From Deferribacteres bacterium (GTDB lineage Bacteria > Zhuqueibacterota > Zhuqueibacteria > Zhuqueibacterales > Geothermadaptataceae): a stretch of DNA of 64,000 nt. A program made the translations under genes and the position numbers. The notes beneath the pieces are model-generated. The model searched no databases, was not told the origin of the DNA, and saw nothing but the letters and a program-made list of their open reading frames with translations. Positions 24,991-33,327 of this stretch are shown one piece after another (position 1 is the first letter of the stretch; every line of letters begins with the position of its first letter). Where the stretch lies: positions 62,001-126,000 of the forward strand of contig JACKDE010000007.1 of NCBI GenBank assembly GCA_020633675.1, read 5' to 3'.

Positions 24991-26460
24991 CTACATGATG
25001 ACATCCCGATCATAGTCCACTTCGCATATTTCAATGGCGCGGCTCCTGCCTTTTACAATAATCGGTTGCAGGCGGGTTGTTGGATATTTGCCGTTCAAGT
25101 TTTTTACTGCCTCCATTGAAGCAATGATTTGTCCGGCTTTGGCAATCCCGCATAGTCTGGCAGCAATATTCACGACATCGCCAATCACGGTGTAATCCAT
25201 TCTCAGCTTGTGCCCCATGTTACCTAACACCGCAGGGCCGTGATTGATGCCGATGCCGACCTCAAGAATCACTTCTCCTTGTTGCTTGCGCTTGCGGTTT
25301 ACTTCCCGAATGCCACGCTGAATTGCGACAGCTGCGGCAATTGCGCTGGGGAGCATGTTTTGAGTCGGGAAGATCGCCATGACTTGATCGCCCATAAATT
25401 TGTCGACTATGCCGCCATTTTTTTCGATCATTTCCGTTTGCAAGTGAAAATAAATATTAATGAGCTTAACGATCTGTTCCGGCTCGAGTTTTTCTGCGAC
25501 CGTGGTAAAATTGCGAATATCGGAAAAGAGAATTGCAACAGAGTGGCGTTCGCCTTCTGCGAGTTTTAAAATCGAGCCGCTGCGTTCTTTGATCATCTGC
25601 ACGGTGAGTTTGGAAACAAATTTTTGCATGTGCAGTTTTTCGCGAAAATGGTTGACCATGTTGTTGAACTCACGCGCGAGTTGGCCCACTTCGTCTTTTG
25701 AACCAGGATTGACAGATATATCCAAATTGCCAGCGCCAATTTCCCGCGCGGCACTACTTAATTCGGTAATGCGGGTGACCATTCGTGCGGCTAAAAAATA
25801 GATCCCCAAAACTGATATGATAATGATAACAGTTGCAGATGTATAAATGAGCGTGCGGGTCTTTGCGATTGGGCCTTGTATAGCTTCACGAGAAAAACCA
25901 ACGCCGACAACCCCTATGGTTTTGCGGCGACCACTGGTATCAACTCGCACACGTACCGGATGGTAATACTCAATATAGTCCTGATTGACACGCTTATCCG
26001 TCTTTTCGATTCTGAGCAGGTCGCTTAATTCATCGGAAGAAAAATTTAAATACTTCCGCATCGAATCTGGCTTCAGCGTCAATTCGTGATTGATGTCAAT
26101 AACAAACGCAAAATTGAGGTCGGAAAGATCTGTTGCAATGAGCCGCTCAATTTGCTCCTGAACCAATCCTTCCGGTTCGCATTTGTTCGTAACCTTGCAG
26201 AGCAAGATATCACGGACATTATGACTTAGCAGCTCAGCACTAATCCGGCAGGTTTCCTCAACTTTTTGCTCTAAAATTGCCTTTTGGTGGATCAGCACCG
26301 GCACGCTAAAAATAATCAGAACAGCGATGACTACCAGCGCGATAATTAGGCTAAGCTTATACTTTATTCCTAATGATTGAAAAAATCCTTCAATGCTTTG
26401 TGTTTGCTTTTTAAAGAAATGAATCAGATTGTCAATTTCCAAAACGAAATTCCCTATCAT
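24991..26460 (-). CDS. Membrane adenylate/guanylate cyclase with periplasmic sensor and HAMP
   Basis: The protein is about 489 residues. A first helix (about 37-58, LIIALVVIAVLIIF) and a second (about 205-227) flank a periplasmic sensor of about 145 residues. A HAMP linker (RITELSSAAREIGAGNLD) leads to a class III cyclase domain with VAILFSDIRNFT (metal Asp), VDKFMGDQVMAIF and MDYTVIGDVVNIAARL. It makes cAMP or cGMP in response to an external signal; nucleotide specificity is not read with confidence, though the VDKFMGD lysine suits ATP. I chose ATG 26460 over the TTG at 26544, which would add a hydrophobic stretch. It follows the PorV/TPR run but is separated by 140 nt. Confidence 0.87.
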   Translation of the reverse strand: MIGNFVLEIDNLIHFFKKQTQSIEGFFQSLGIKYKLSLIIALVVIAVLIIFSVPVLIHQKAILEQKVEETCRISAELLSHNVRDILLCKVTNKCEPEGLVQEQIERLIATDLSDLNFAFVIDINHELTLKPDSMRKYLNFSSDELSDLLRIEKTDKRVNQDYIEYYHPVRVRVDTSGRRKTIGVVGVGFSREAIQGPIAKTRTLIYTSATVIIIISVLGIYFLAARMVTRITELSSAAREIGAGNLDISVNPGSKDEVGQLAREFNNMVNHFREKLHMQKFVSKLTVQMIKERSGSILKLAEGERHSVAILFSDIRNFTTVAEKLEPEQIVKLINIYFHLQTEMIEKNGGIVDKFMGDQVMAIFPTQNMLPSAIAAAVAIQRGIREVNRKRKQQGEVILEVGIGINHGPAVLGNMGHKLRMDYTVIGDVVNIAARLCGIAKAGQIIASMEAVKNLNGKYPTTRLQPIIVKGRSRAIEICEVDYDRDVIM

Positions 26461-26822
26461 TTTAAGGAAAAAAGAAAAACAGCACCAATCCGAAATATAA
26501 AAAGTTTGAGGAAACAAAAAAAGGATAGAATACAAACAAGCCAAGAATCAACCAACTACATTGCAAAAAGTGCTTTTGACGCAGGCGATGAACTGGTATG
26601 TATCACATACAGAATCGCAACCATGCAAAAATCCTTGATTGTGTACTTCGGCTTGCTTCTCAAATTGAGATACACAATCTTGTGATCAAGGTAACGCTTT
26701 CAATCCTGCTGAATGAATTGTGGCCCAATATTAGGGACAACTTCAACACTAATATACCAAGCACTCAATACCTAGCCTCAGTTCCACTGCGTGAACCATC
26801 GGTTAAATGGCGCGGTTGCGCT
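26461..26822. other. Gene-free stretch upstream of the cyclase
   Basis: No reading frame with family features, RNA gene or terminator is visible. Near 26629-26700, TCCTTGATTGTGTA and CACAATCTTGTGATCAAGGT form an imperfect inverted repeat of unknown role. Confidence 0.4.
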
Positions 26823-27086
26823 TTAGTCTTTGGGCGACACATCCTCGATGGTCACATCTTCTATTGTAATTGTGGAAGGTGTCTGCGTGTTATTGAAATA
26901 CCAGATAAAAAAGATCATGCCGACCAACAAGACAAACCAACGCCGTACAGGCTTCTTTGCAGGCCTTGGCGAATGCAGAATGCGCTTGAATTTGATGCGC
27001 TTTTCATTCTCGTCCATTTCGCTTTCAGGATCGTAATAATACGACTTAAAGCTGAATCGCCTGATCGGGGGTTTATGCAGTAACAT
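26823..27086 (-). CDS. Small membrane protein, unknown
   Basis: The 87-residue protein has a basic cytoplasmic part with RFSFKSYYYDPESEMDENEK and IKFKRILHSPRPAKKPVRR, one membrane helix (about 50-66, WFVLLVGMIFFIWYF) and an acidic tail. The 'YYDP..E......RIKF+R' pattern looks conserved and resembles small hypothetical proteins I have seen in FCB genomes, but I cannot name a family. AAGG 8 nt before ATG 27086 supports translation. It lies divergent from mazG. Confidence 0.6.
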   Translation of the reverse strand: MLLHKPPIRRFSFKSYYYDPESEMDENEKRIKFKRILHSPRPAKKPVRRWFVLLVGMIFFIWYFNNTQTPSTITIEDVTIEDVSPKD

Positions 27087-27258
27087 TTTTGTGGCCTTAG
27101 TCTAAAATTATCAATAAGATTTAGGTCTAATACAAACATAAAATAATAGCGAAACACCCCCAAAGAGTCAAGCAGTTTTTGGTAAGCCAAACTTGGCTTT
27201 TGAGCTAAGATTTGTTATGTTTTCGACCGAAACAACGTCTTCTCAAATAGGAGTTTAC

Positions 27259-28032
27259 ATGCAAACCGGACAAAAATTTGAAGCACTTGTGGAAATCATG
27301 AACAGACTTCGCCAGCCGGATGGTTGTCCCTGGGACATTGAGCAAACCCATGCCTCATTACGACAATATTTGCTCGAAGAAACATATGAAGTACTGGAAT
27401 GCCTCGATGAAAACAACCTTGTTGAGCTGCCAAAAGAGCTTGGAGATGTGTTGTTGCAGATTGTCTTTCATGCTCAAATAGCATCTGAGGCCGGAAACTT
27501 TACTATTGATGATGTAATCGATAATTTGTCCAAAAAACTGGTCGAACGGCATCCCCATGTTTTCGGGGACGCGACCATAAAAACTGCAGACGAACAGGTC
27601 AAAAATTGGGAGCTTCTAAAAAAAAAGGAGGGTAAAAAATCAGTGATTGATGGTGTGCCCAATCGTTTGCCTGCGCTTCAGAGAGCAATGCGCCTGCAAC
27701 AAAAGGCGGCAACAGCTGGATTCGATTGGCCTGATGTGGAAAGTGTTTGGAAAAAATTTCATGAAGAATTGCATGAGTTGCAGCAAGCCCTTGAAGGCGC
27801 CTCGCAAGAAAAGATTGAAGATGAATTTGGAGATGTATTGTTTTCCTTAGTGAATGTCGGACGTTTCATCAAATGTCAGCCAGAAAACGCTCTGCGCGGG
27901 ACAATAGATAAATTTATCAAACGTTTTCAATATATCGAGCAGGAAATTGCCGCCACAGGCATAGAGTGGCATGAGGCGAGCCTGAAAGAAATGGATAAGT
28001 TGTGGGAAGAAGCAAAAAGCAAGGAGCTGTAG
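27259..28032 (+). CDS. mazG: Nucleoside triphosphate pyrophosphohydrolase MazG
   Basis: The 257-residue enzyme (E. coli MazG has 263) has two tandem MazG-fold halves. The first has DGCPWDIEQTH, LLEETYEVLE and KELGDVLLQIVFH; the second has FHEELHELQQALEG and EDEFGDVLFSLVN. These acidic helices bind Mg2+ and hydrolyse NTPs to NMP and pyrophosphate, cleaning the nucleotide pool. ATG 27259 has AGGAG 5 nt upstream; an upstream in-frame start at 27193 adds 22 poorly conserved residues. It is a single plus-strand gene facing the EF-G-like gene across a shared terminator. Confidence 0.93.
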   Translation: MQTGQKFEALVEIMNRLRQPDGCPWDIEQTHASLRQYLLEETYEVLECLDENNLVELPKELGDVLLQIVFHAQIASEAGNFTIDDVIDNLSKKLVERHPHVFGDATIKTADEQVKNWELLKKKEGKKSVIDGVPNRLPALQRAMRLQQKAATAGFDWPDVESVWKKFHEELHELQQALEGASQEKIEDEFGDVLFSLVNVGRFIKCQPENALRGTIDKFIKRFQYIEQEIAATGIEWHEASLKEMDKLWEEAKSKEL

Positions 28033-28075
28033 CCTCGTCGATTTCTGGCCGTCTACTTCTCTGAAAAGAAAATAA

Positions 28076-28108
28076 AAAGCCCTGATTAGAAATCGCAATC
28101 AGGGCTTT
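28076..28108. terminator. Bidirectional terminator between mazG and EF-G-like gene
   Basis: AAAGCCCTGATT (28076-28087) pairs perfectly with AATCAGGGCTTT (28097-28108) around a 9-nt loop. A/T runs flank both sides, so it serves the two convergent genes. Confidence 0.9.
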
Positions 28109-28119
28109 ATTGAACAATA

Positions 28120-30204
28120 TTAATGTTGCTGCTCGCGTGACTTTATGTATTCTTCAGTGATTTTTTCCTGAATATCGCGTGGTACTTCGTCGTAGTGCGA
28201 AAATTTGCGACGATGAATACCTTTGCCCTGGGTGAGCGAACGCAGCTTGGTGGAGTATTTGTACAATTCAGAAAGCGGCACCTGGGCTTTAATCACCTGA
28301 AATGCGCCTTCGGCTTCCATGCCCTGTATTTTACCGCGACGGCTTGAAATATCACCCATCACATCACCCATGTATTCTTCCGGTACGCGAATCTCTACCT
28401 GATATACCGGCTCAAGCAAAACAGGCTTTGCCTCTCTGAAAAGCTTTTTAAAACCCATTGAAGAAGCGATTTTGAATGCCATATCTGATGAATCGACGGA
28501 GTGGTAGCTGCCGTCATACAAGGTAACACGAATGTCGATCACCTTACAGCCTGATATAACGCCTTCTTGCATGGTTTCACGGACTCCCTTTTCCACTGCA
28601 GGAATAAATTTGCCGGGAACAACACCGCCGACAATGGCATCGACAAATTCAAAGTCCTCGCCACGTGGTAACGGCTCCACTTTTAAATGAACGTCGCCGT
28701 ACTGGCCGCGACCGCCGGACTGCTTTTTATATTTGCTCTGGCCTTGAGCGGTGCCACGTATTGTCTCGCGATAAGGGATTTTGGGCTCGATCAAGTCAAC
28801 TTCCACGCCGAAGCGATCCGCAAGGCGCTTGATCACAATGTCAAGATGCAGCTCTCCCTGGCCGGAAATGATTGTTTGGTGCAACTCTGGGTCAGCAACG
28901 AAAATGAATGTTGGATCTTCTTCATGAAGAGTGGCCAATCCGGTACTGATTTTATCCTCATCGCCTTTTGAACGCGGCATCAAAGCAGCACGGATCACCG
29001 GATCCGGGAATTTGATAGCTGGCAGGGTGAGGTTGTCCGATTTTGTGCTCAGGGAGTTGCCAGTATGAGTGTGACGCAATTTCACGGCAGCACCTAAATC
29101 GCCAGCGACCAACATGCCGATTTCGGTACGCTGTTTGCCATTCATTGTGTAAATCTGCCCGATTTTTTCACTCTCGTTTCGCGAAGCATTATGCACTTCG
29201 GTGCCAGCACTGAGCTTGCCAGAGTAGACTCGGAAAAAGCTCAATTCACCGAGATGTTGCTCAGACATAGTTTTAAAAATTTGTGCGGTGAACGGCAAAT
29301 CGCTTTTTGCCTGAATAGCTATTTTGCCGTCATCGTTGCCTTTCTGGGCTTCCAATGTTTTGCACTCAACAGGGTTGGGGCAAAACTCGGTTATGAAATC
29401 GAGCAGGGCATTGGCGCCTGTGGCATGTGCTGCTGAGCAGCACAAAACAGGCGAAAGTTTTCGCTTGATAATGCCACTTCGCAAACCTTTTCTGAACTCA
29501 TCGTCAGACAGCTCGCCTTCTTCAAAAAACTTTTCAAGCAGTGCATCGTCGCATTCTGCAACCGCTTCGACCAGGGCTTCCCTTTGCGCATTCGCCAATT
29601 CCTGCAGTTCTGGTGGAATTGCGGAAGTGGTCTCTTTGCCCGCGCTATCATAGCTGAGCAATTTCATATTGATCAGATCAATGATTTTATCAAAGCCTTC
29701 ACCGGGATTCACTGCGATTTGCACAGGGATTGCACTGCTGCCAAACGAGCCTTGAAGCTTCTCGACTGTTTCGGTAAATGTGGCATGCTCTTTATCACAC
29801 CTGTTGATCAAAAAAACGCGGGCCACTTGTTCGCTTTCTGCGATCGAATGCACTGATTCTGTACCGACCTCAACACCGCTGACAGCATTGATTAAAATAA
29901 GCGCTGTATCAGCGGCTCGCAGGGCACCATGGACTTCGCCGATGAAATCAGAGTAACCGGGGGTATCGATAATATTGATTTTATGTTCATTGTGAGCGCA
30001 GTGCAGGAGGGATGTTGAAATGGAGAATTTTCGCTCAATTTCATCGTGATGATAATCAGAGGTCGTTGTTCCATCATCGATGCTGCCGATACGATTGATT
30101 TCACCGGCAGAGTAGAGCAAGGCGTCTGCAAGGGTTGTCTTGCCCACAGTCGCGTGGGAGCATAGAGCGACGTTGCGGATGTTTTCGGTAGAATAGTCTT
30201 TCAA
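28120..30204 (-). CDS. Elongation factor G-like GTPase with atypical G motifs
   Basis: The 694-residue protein has the full EF-G layout: G domain, domain II, and III-V including GRGQYGDVHLKVEP and the C-terminal RRGKIQGMEAEG and SLTQGKG segments. It departs from housekeeping EF-G. G1 is SHATVGKTT (16-24) rather than AHIDAGKTT, the G2 region reads ERKFSIS rather than ERGITI, and G4 is NRCD (134-137) rather than NKMD. G3 DTPGYSDF is kept. These are marks of the EF-G-like subfamily, whose role is not settled. The start is TTG at 30204, supported by GGGAGG 6 nt upstream. It is 18 nt downstream of the acyl-CoA ligase gene, probably in one operon. Confidence 0.85.
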   Translation of the reverse strand: MKDYSTENIRNVALCSHATVGKTTLADALLYSAGEINRIGSIDDGTTTSDYHHDEIERKFSISTSLLHCAHNEHKINIIDTPGYSDFIGEVHGALRAADTALILINAVSGVEVGTESVHSIAESEQVARVFLINRCDKEHATFTETVEKLQGSFGSSAIPVQIAVNPGEGFDKIIDLINMKLLSYDSAGKETTSAIPPELQELANAQREALVEAVAECDDALLEKFFEEGELSDDEFRKGLRSGIIKRKLSPVLCCSAAHATGANALLDFITEFCPNPVECKTLEAQKGNDDGKIAIQAKSDLPFTAQIFKTMSEQHLGELSFFRVYSGKLSAGTEVHNASRNESEKIGQIYTMNGKQRTEIGMLVAGDLGAAVKLRHTHTGNSLSTKSDNLTLPAIKFPDPVIRAALMPRSKGDEDKISTGLATLHEEDPTFIFVADPELHQTIISGQGELHLDIVIKRLADRFGVEVDLIEPKIPYRETIRGTAQGQSKYKKQSGGRGQYGDVHLKVEPLPRGEDFEFVDAIVGGVVPGKFIPAVEKGVRETMQEGVISGCKVIDIRVTLYDGSYHSVDSSDMAFKIASSMGFKKLFREAKPVLLEPVYQVEIRVPEEYMGDVMGDISSRRGKIQGMEAEGAFQVIKAQVPLSELYKYSTKLRSLTQGKGIHRRKFSHYDEVPRDIQEKITEEYIKSREQQH

Positions 30205-30222
30205 GGTAAACCTCCCGTAGTG

Positions 30223-31818
30223 TTAGGTTCTATTTATAGTGCCATTCGTACTTTCATTTGTTTCGTTCAGGCGTTTTCTCAATTCGCGTTTCAACACTTT
30301 TCCTGTCGCTGTGCGCGGCAGATCTTGCACAATATCAATTTCATCAGGACATTTATAGGGCGGCAATTGAGTCTGGCAAAAATTCTTGAGTTCACTGGCG
30401 TTAAGCGTATCATTTTGTGTTGGTACAACGTACGCACGGATGATCTCGCCATGCTTATTGTTTGGCACCGCAATAACAGCCGCCAGTTGCACATTTGCAT
30501 GTGACGTCAGCACTTTCTCCACATCGATCGGCGAAATATGAAAGCCATCTTTCAAAATAATATCTGCTTTGCGATCGATCAAATAGAGATAGCCATCGAC
30601 ATCCATCAGGCCCATATCACCAGTCAAAAACCAGCCATTTTTTATTGATGCATCTAGAGCACTTTCGGCGCCCAGGTATGCGCGCAATAGCGATTTGCTG
30701 CGCAAACCGATTTCACCGATTCCCATGGGGGATTGAGGCTGATATTTTTCATCCAGAATTGCCAATTCAATATCAGGCAAAGGCAGGCCTACACTACCAC
30801 GACGCCGTTCCCGATAGATGCGGCTGCAGGACACCAGCGGTGAGCATTCTGTCACACCGTATCCTTCGAGAATGGTGAGATTGTATTTTTCCAGAAACAG
30901 ATCATAGGTGCCATCTTTCAGCAAAGCGCCGCTTGCCAGGCACACACGCACGCTTTTCAACGCTTCCAGACTTGGTGAACGCCGTGCAATCTCGTCAAAT
31001 ACACCCGGTACAGCCAGCAAATAGGTAATACGATGTTTTGCAATGGAGTCAATGATTTGATCGATATCGAGCTTGCTGTGCAATACAATTGTTGCTCCAG
31101 CTGCCAATGGTACATTCATTGTGACCAACTGCCCAAAAGGGTGGAAAAGCGGCAATACAGCCATCACCATATCCATATCGGAAATGAGCAAAGTCTCCCA
31201 TAAGCTTCGCAAGGTGCAGGAAAGATTTTCATGGGTAAAAACGGCACCTTTGGTTGCTTCGGATGTTCCAGCCGTGTAAAAGACCAATGCATCATCATCT
31301 TTTTTCAAAGCGGGATACCGTACAGCTCCAGCAACGCTCCCGGGTGAAAAACGCTGATAAAAATTGAGATTATCGGCGCTACCTGCCTGATCGATGATAA
31401 AAGTCTTTGGTGATGATGATGAATCTTTGGTTGCCGATGCCAATAAGGTTGTAAACTGGTGCCACACGAAAACAACGTCGGTTTGAGATTCCTGCAACAT
31501 TTGCGACAGGTCGTCAGCATTAAGCATGATATTGACGGGCAAAATGCGCACGGCATTTTTAAGCAGCGCAAAGTAGAGTATGCTAAGCTCAAGAATGTTG
31601 GGCAGGATCAATGCAACAGTTTTACCCTTTTGCAGGCCAAGGCTGAACAAAACCCGCGCACATGAATCGACATGGGCTGAAAACTGCCGATAGGAGAGAG
31701 GTTGATCTTTGAAAATAAAAGCAGGCTTATCCGGATAGGATTCCGTGCTTTTTCCCAGATAATCAATCAGAGACTTGTATTTTATTTCTGCAAGCTGAGT
31801 AGTGTCGATTTGGTCCAT
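30223..31818 (-). CDS. AMP-dependent acyl-CoA synthetase/ligase
   Basis: The 531-residue protein belongs to the ANL adenylate-forming superfamily. The P-loop is YTAGTSEATKGA, which varies from the usual YTSGTTGxPKGV. Further motifs are EGYGVTECSP, FLTGDMG, YLIDRKADIILKDGFHISP and the C-terminal PRTATGKVLKREL with catalytic Lys. This is a fatty-acid or aryl-acid CoA ligase type; the substrate is not evident. It has no membrane segment. I chose ATG 31818; the first in-frame codon, TTG 31824, adds only two residues. It probably heads an operon with the EF-G-like gene. Confidence 0.88.
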   Translation of the reverse strand: MDQIDTTQLAEIKYKSLIDYLGKSTESYPDKPAFIFKDQPLSYRQFSAHVDSCARVLFSLGLQKGKTVALILPNILELSILYFALLKNAVRILPVNIMLNADDLSQMLQESQTDVVFVWHQFTTLLASATKDSSSSPKTFIIDQAGSADNLNFYQRFSPGSVAGAVRYPALKKDDDALVFYTAGTSEATKGAVFTHENLSCTLRSLWETLLISDMDMVMAVLPLFHPFGQLVTMNVPLAAGATIVLHSKLDIDQIIDSIAKHRITYLLAVPGVFDEIARRSPSLEALKSVRVCLASGALLKDGTYDLFLEKYNLTILEGYGVTECSPLVSCSRIYRERRRGSVGLPLPDIELAILDEKYQPQSPMGIGEIGLRSKSLLRAYLGAESALDASIKNGWFLTGDMGLMDVDGYLYLIDRKADIILKDGFHISPIDVEKVLTSHANVQLAAVIAVPNNKHGEIIRAYVVPTQNDTLNASELKNFCQTQLPPYKCPDEIDIVQDLPRTATGKVLKRELRKRLNETNESTNGTINRT

Positions 31819-31960
31819 AAACAAAAAGAGAGCTTTAGTAGCTCCCGAAAACGGTGTATAACATCAATCCAGCAACATCATCAATGACTCAAAAATGCTT
31901 GGAACTGAATGATAACAATTGCGCATCTTGCGCGGGCAAAATAAAACCCCCATTTTCATT

Positions 31961-32308
31961 TTAATTCGCTTCCATCGCTTTGGCTGCGCCTTCTGCAGTC
32001 GTAAAAATCTGGAAAATAGTGTTGAGCTTGGTCATCACCATGATGCTTTCCATGTTTTCATTAATCGCTGCGAGACACAACTCACCGTCGCGATTTTTCA
32101 CAGACGTTAGAGCGGAAATCAGGATGCCGAGGCCTGTACTGTTCATGCGCGTTACCTTTTCCAGGTCGATCACGATCTTCAGAACTTTGTCATCGAGCAA
32201 TCTATAAATTTCATTTTTTATATCATCAGATGTCGGCGGACCACCCATGAGTTTACCACTTAACGAAACAACCGCTACGTTACCGATCATTCTTGTATTG
32301 ATCTTCAT
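31961..32308 (-). CDS. STAS-domain anti-sigma factor antagonist
   Basis: The 115-residue protein is a single STAS domain. The phosphorylatable Ser is at 57 in MNSTGLGILI, equivalent to the Ser of SpoIIAA/RsbV, after VIDLEKVTRM. Such proteins release a sigma factor or modulate a kinase or phosphatase when dephosphorylated. No kinase or anti-sigma gene adjoins, so the partner is elsewhere. GGGAGGATTCAG before ATG 32308 is a very strong Shine-Dalgarno. Confidence 0.92.
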   Translation of the reverse strand: MKINTRMIGNVAVVSLSGKLMGGPPTSDDIKNEIYRLLDDKVLKIVIDLEKVTRMNSTGLGILISALTSVKNRDGELCLAAINENMESIMVMTKLNTIFQIFTTAEGAAKAMEAN

Positions 32309-32537
32309 CTGAATCCTCCCGGCCCGGTAATATATTTGTTGAAAAAACCTATGTTTAATAGCTTCGATATTAATGCAAACGGCCTAAAAAGTCAAGAAAA
32401 TAATGACTCGTAGATACGAAAGATTGGAGCATTTTGAAACATGCAAAAAAATTCCAGCTGGCGGTCACAACTCCTAAGGATTGCCAGTTTCATGCTGCGA
32501 ATATGCCCCGTTTCAACGCTAAATTGTGATCAATCTA

Positions 32538-32975
32538 TTAGCCTTCGACACGAAATCTGATCCGAATAATGCCGGCATCTTTCTGTTCGTGGCTTAGAAT
32601 ATGAAAGCGACCAACATTTGCAGTATACGAAACATGTGGGCCGGCACATGGTTGTGCATCAAAATTGCCAATTTTGTAGATGCGGATGGTTTCTGCATCT
32701 GCTGGTACTTTCCATAAATCATAATCCCTGGCTTCGCTACGCTGAAGAAAAAAGCTACTGACTATATGGTTTTTGGAAAGTTCATCATTCACCAACTGCT
32801 CTATTTTCTTTATATCCACTTCTGCCAATTGCTGCTCCGGCAGGTAATCGCATTTGGTCTTTTTGTCGCCGAGATGCAGTTCAATGTTGCGCGGTGCACC
32901 ATAATGGATGCGCATGACAGCTGACAAGACATGTTCGGCAGTGTGCATTCTGGCCCTTTTAGTACTCTCGCTCAT
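32538..32975 (-). CDS. AlaX-like alanyl-tRNA editing domain protein
   Basis: The 145-residue protein is a stand-alone second-additional (SAD) domain of Ala/Thr-tRNA synthetases. Zinc ligands are HTAEH (11-15) and CAGPH (about 109-113), the HxxxH/CxxxH pair of AlaX editing proteins. It probably removes Ser or Gly from mischarged tRNA-Ala. It is shorter than AlaX-M, lacking the N-terminal Gly-rich barrel. CGGGAAAATGA upstream of ATG 32975 is a modest Shine-Dalgarno. Confidence 0.85.
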   Translation of the reverse strand: MSESTKRARMHTAEHVLSAVMRIHYGAPRNIELHLGDKKTKCDYLPEQQLAEVDIKKIEQLVNDELSKNHIVSSFFLQRSEARDYDLWKVPADAETIRIYKIGNFDAQPCAGPHVSYTANVGRFHILSHEQKDAGIIRIRFRVEG

Positions 32976-33327
32976 TCATTTTCCCGAGTATTGGTTTAGG
33001 TTGATTTGCAGACATAGAAAAAACACAATTTAGTAATGTTTCCTTTATAAGGCAACAAAGTCCTTTTACGCTGCTCGCTTTTGGGATGGACAGAACATTT
33101 TCTGTTTATTATCACACAGTCCCCTTGCGCTCGCTGATAATGAAATAGTGCTGGTTTGGCAAAATTGCATCAACGATTATGCTGAAATAACAGTATATTG
33201 ACAAATTTCTTGTGAAGTTTCGATATTGTTTTAAATTATTATGTTTTGTCTTTTTGCCGTATTCTCATACCAAAATTGCAAATACTCGGTAAATACCACC
33301 TAAATATATTCGGAGCGAAACAGGACT
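32976..33327. other. Divergent control region upstream of aceE
   Basis: No gene is visible. It lies between the divergent AlaX-like gene and aceE and holds the candidate aceE promoter. Confidence 0.5.
33198..33227 (+). promoter_or_regulatory. Candidate sigma-70 promoter of the pyruvate dehydrogenase operon
   Basis: TTGACA (33198-33203) is a perfect -35 box. GATATT (33222-33227) is a 4-of-6 -10 box after 18 nt. It is about 95 nt before aceE. Confidence 0.45.

Noticed and set aside
26598..27083. Plus-strand 161-codon frame upstream of mazG
   Set aside because: It is antisense to the small membrane protein for half its length and has no family motif.
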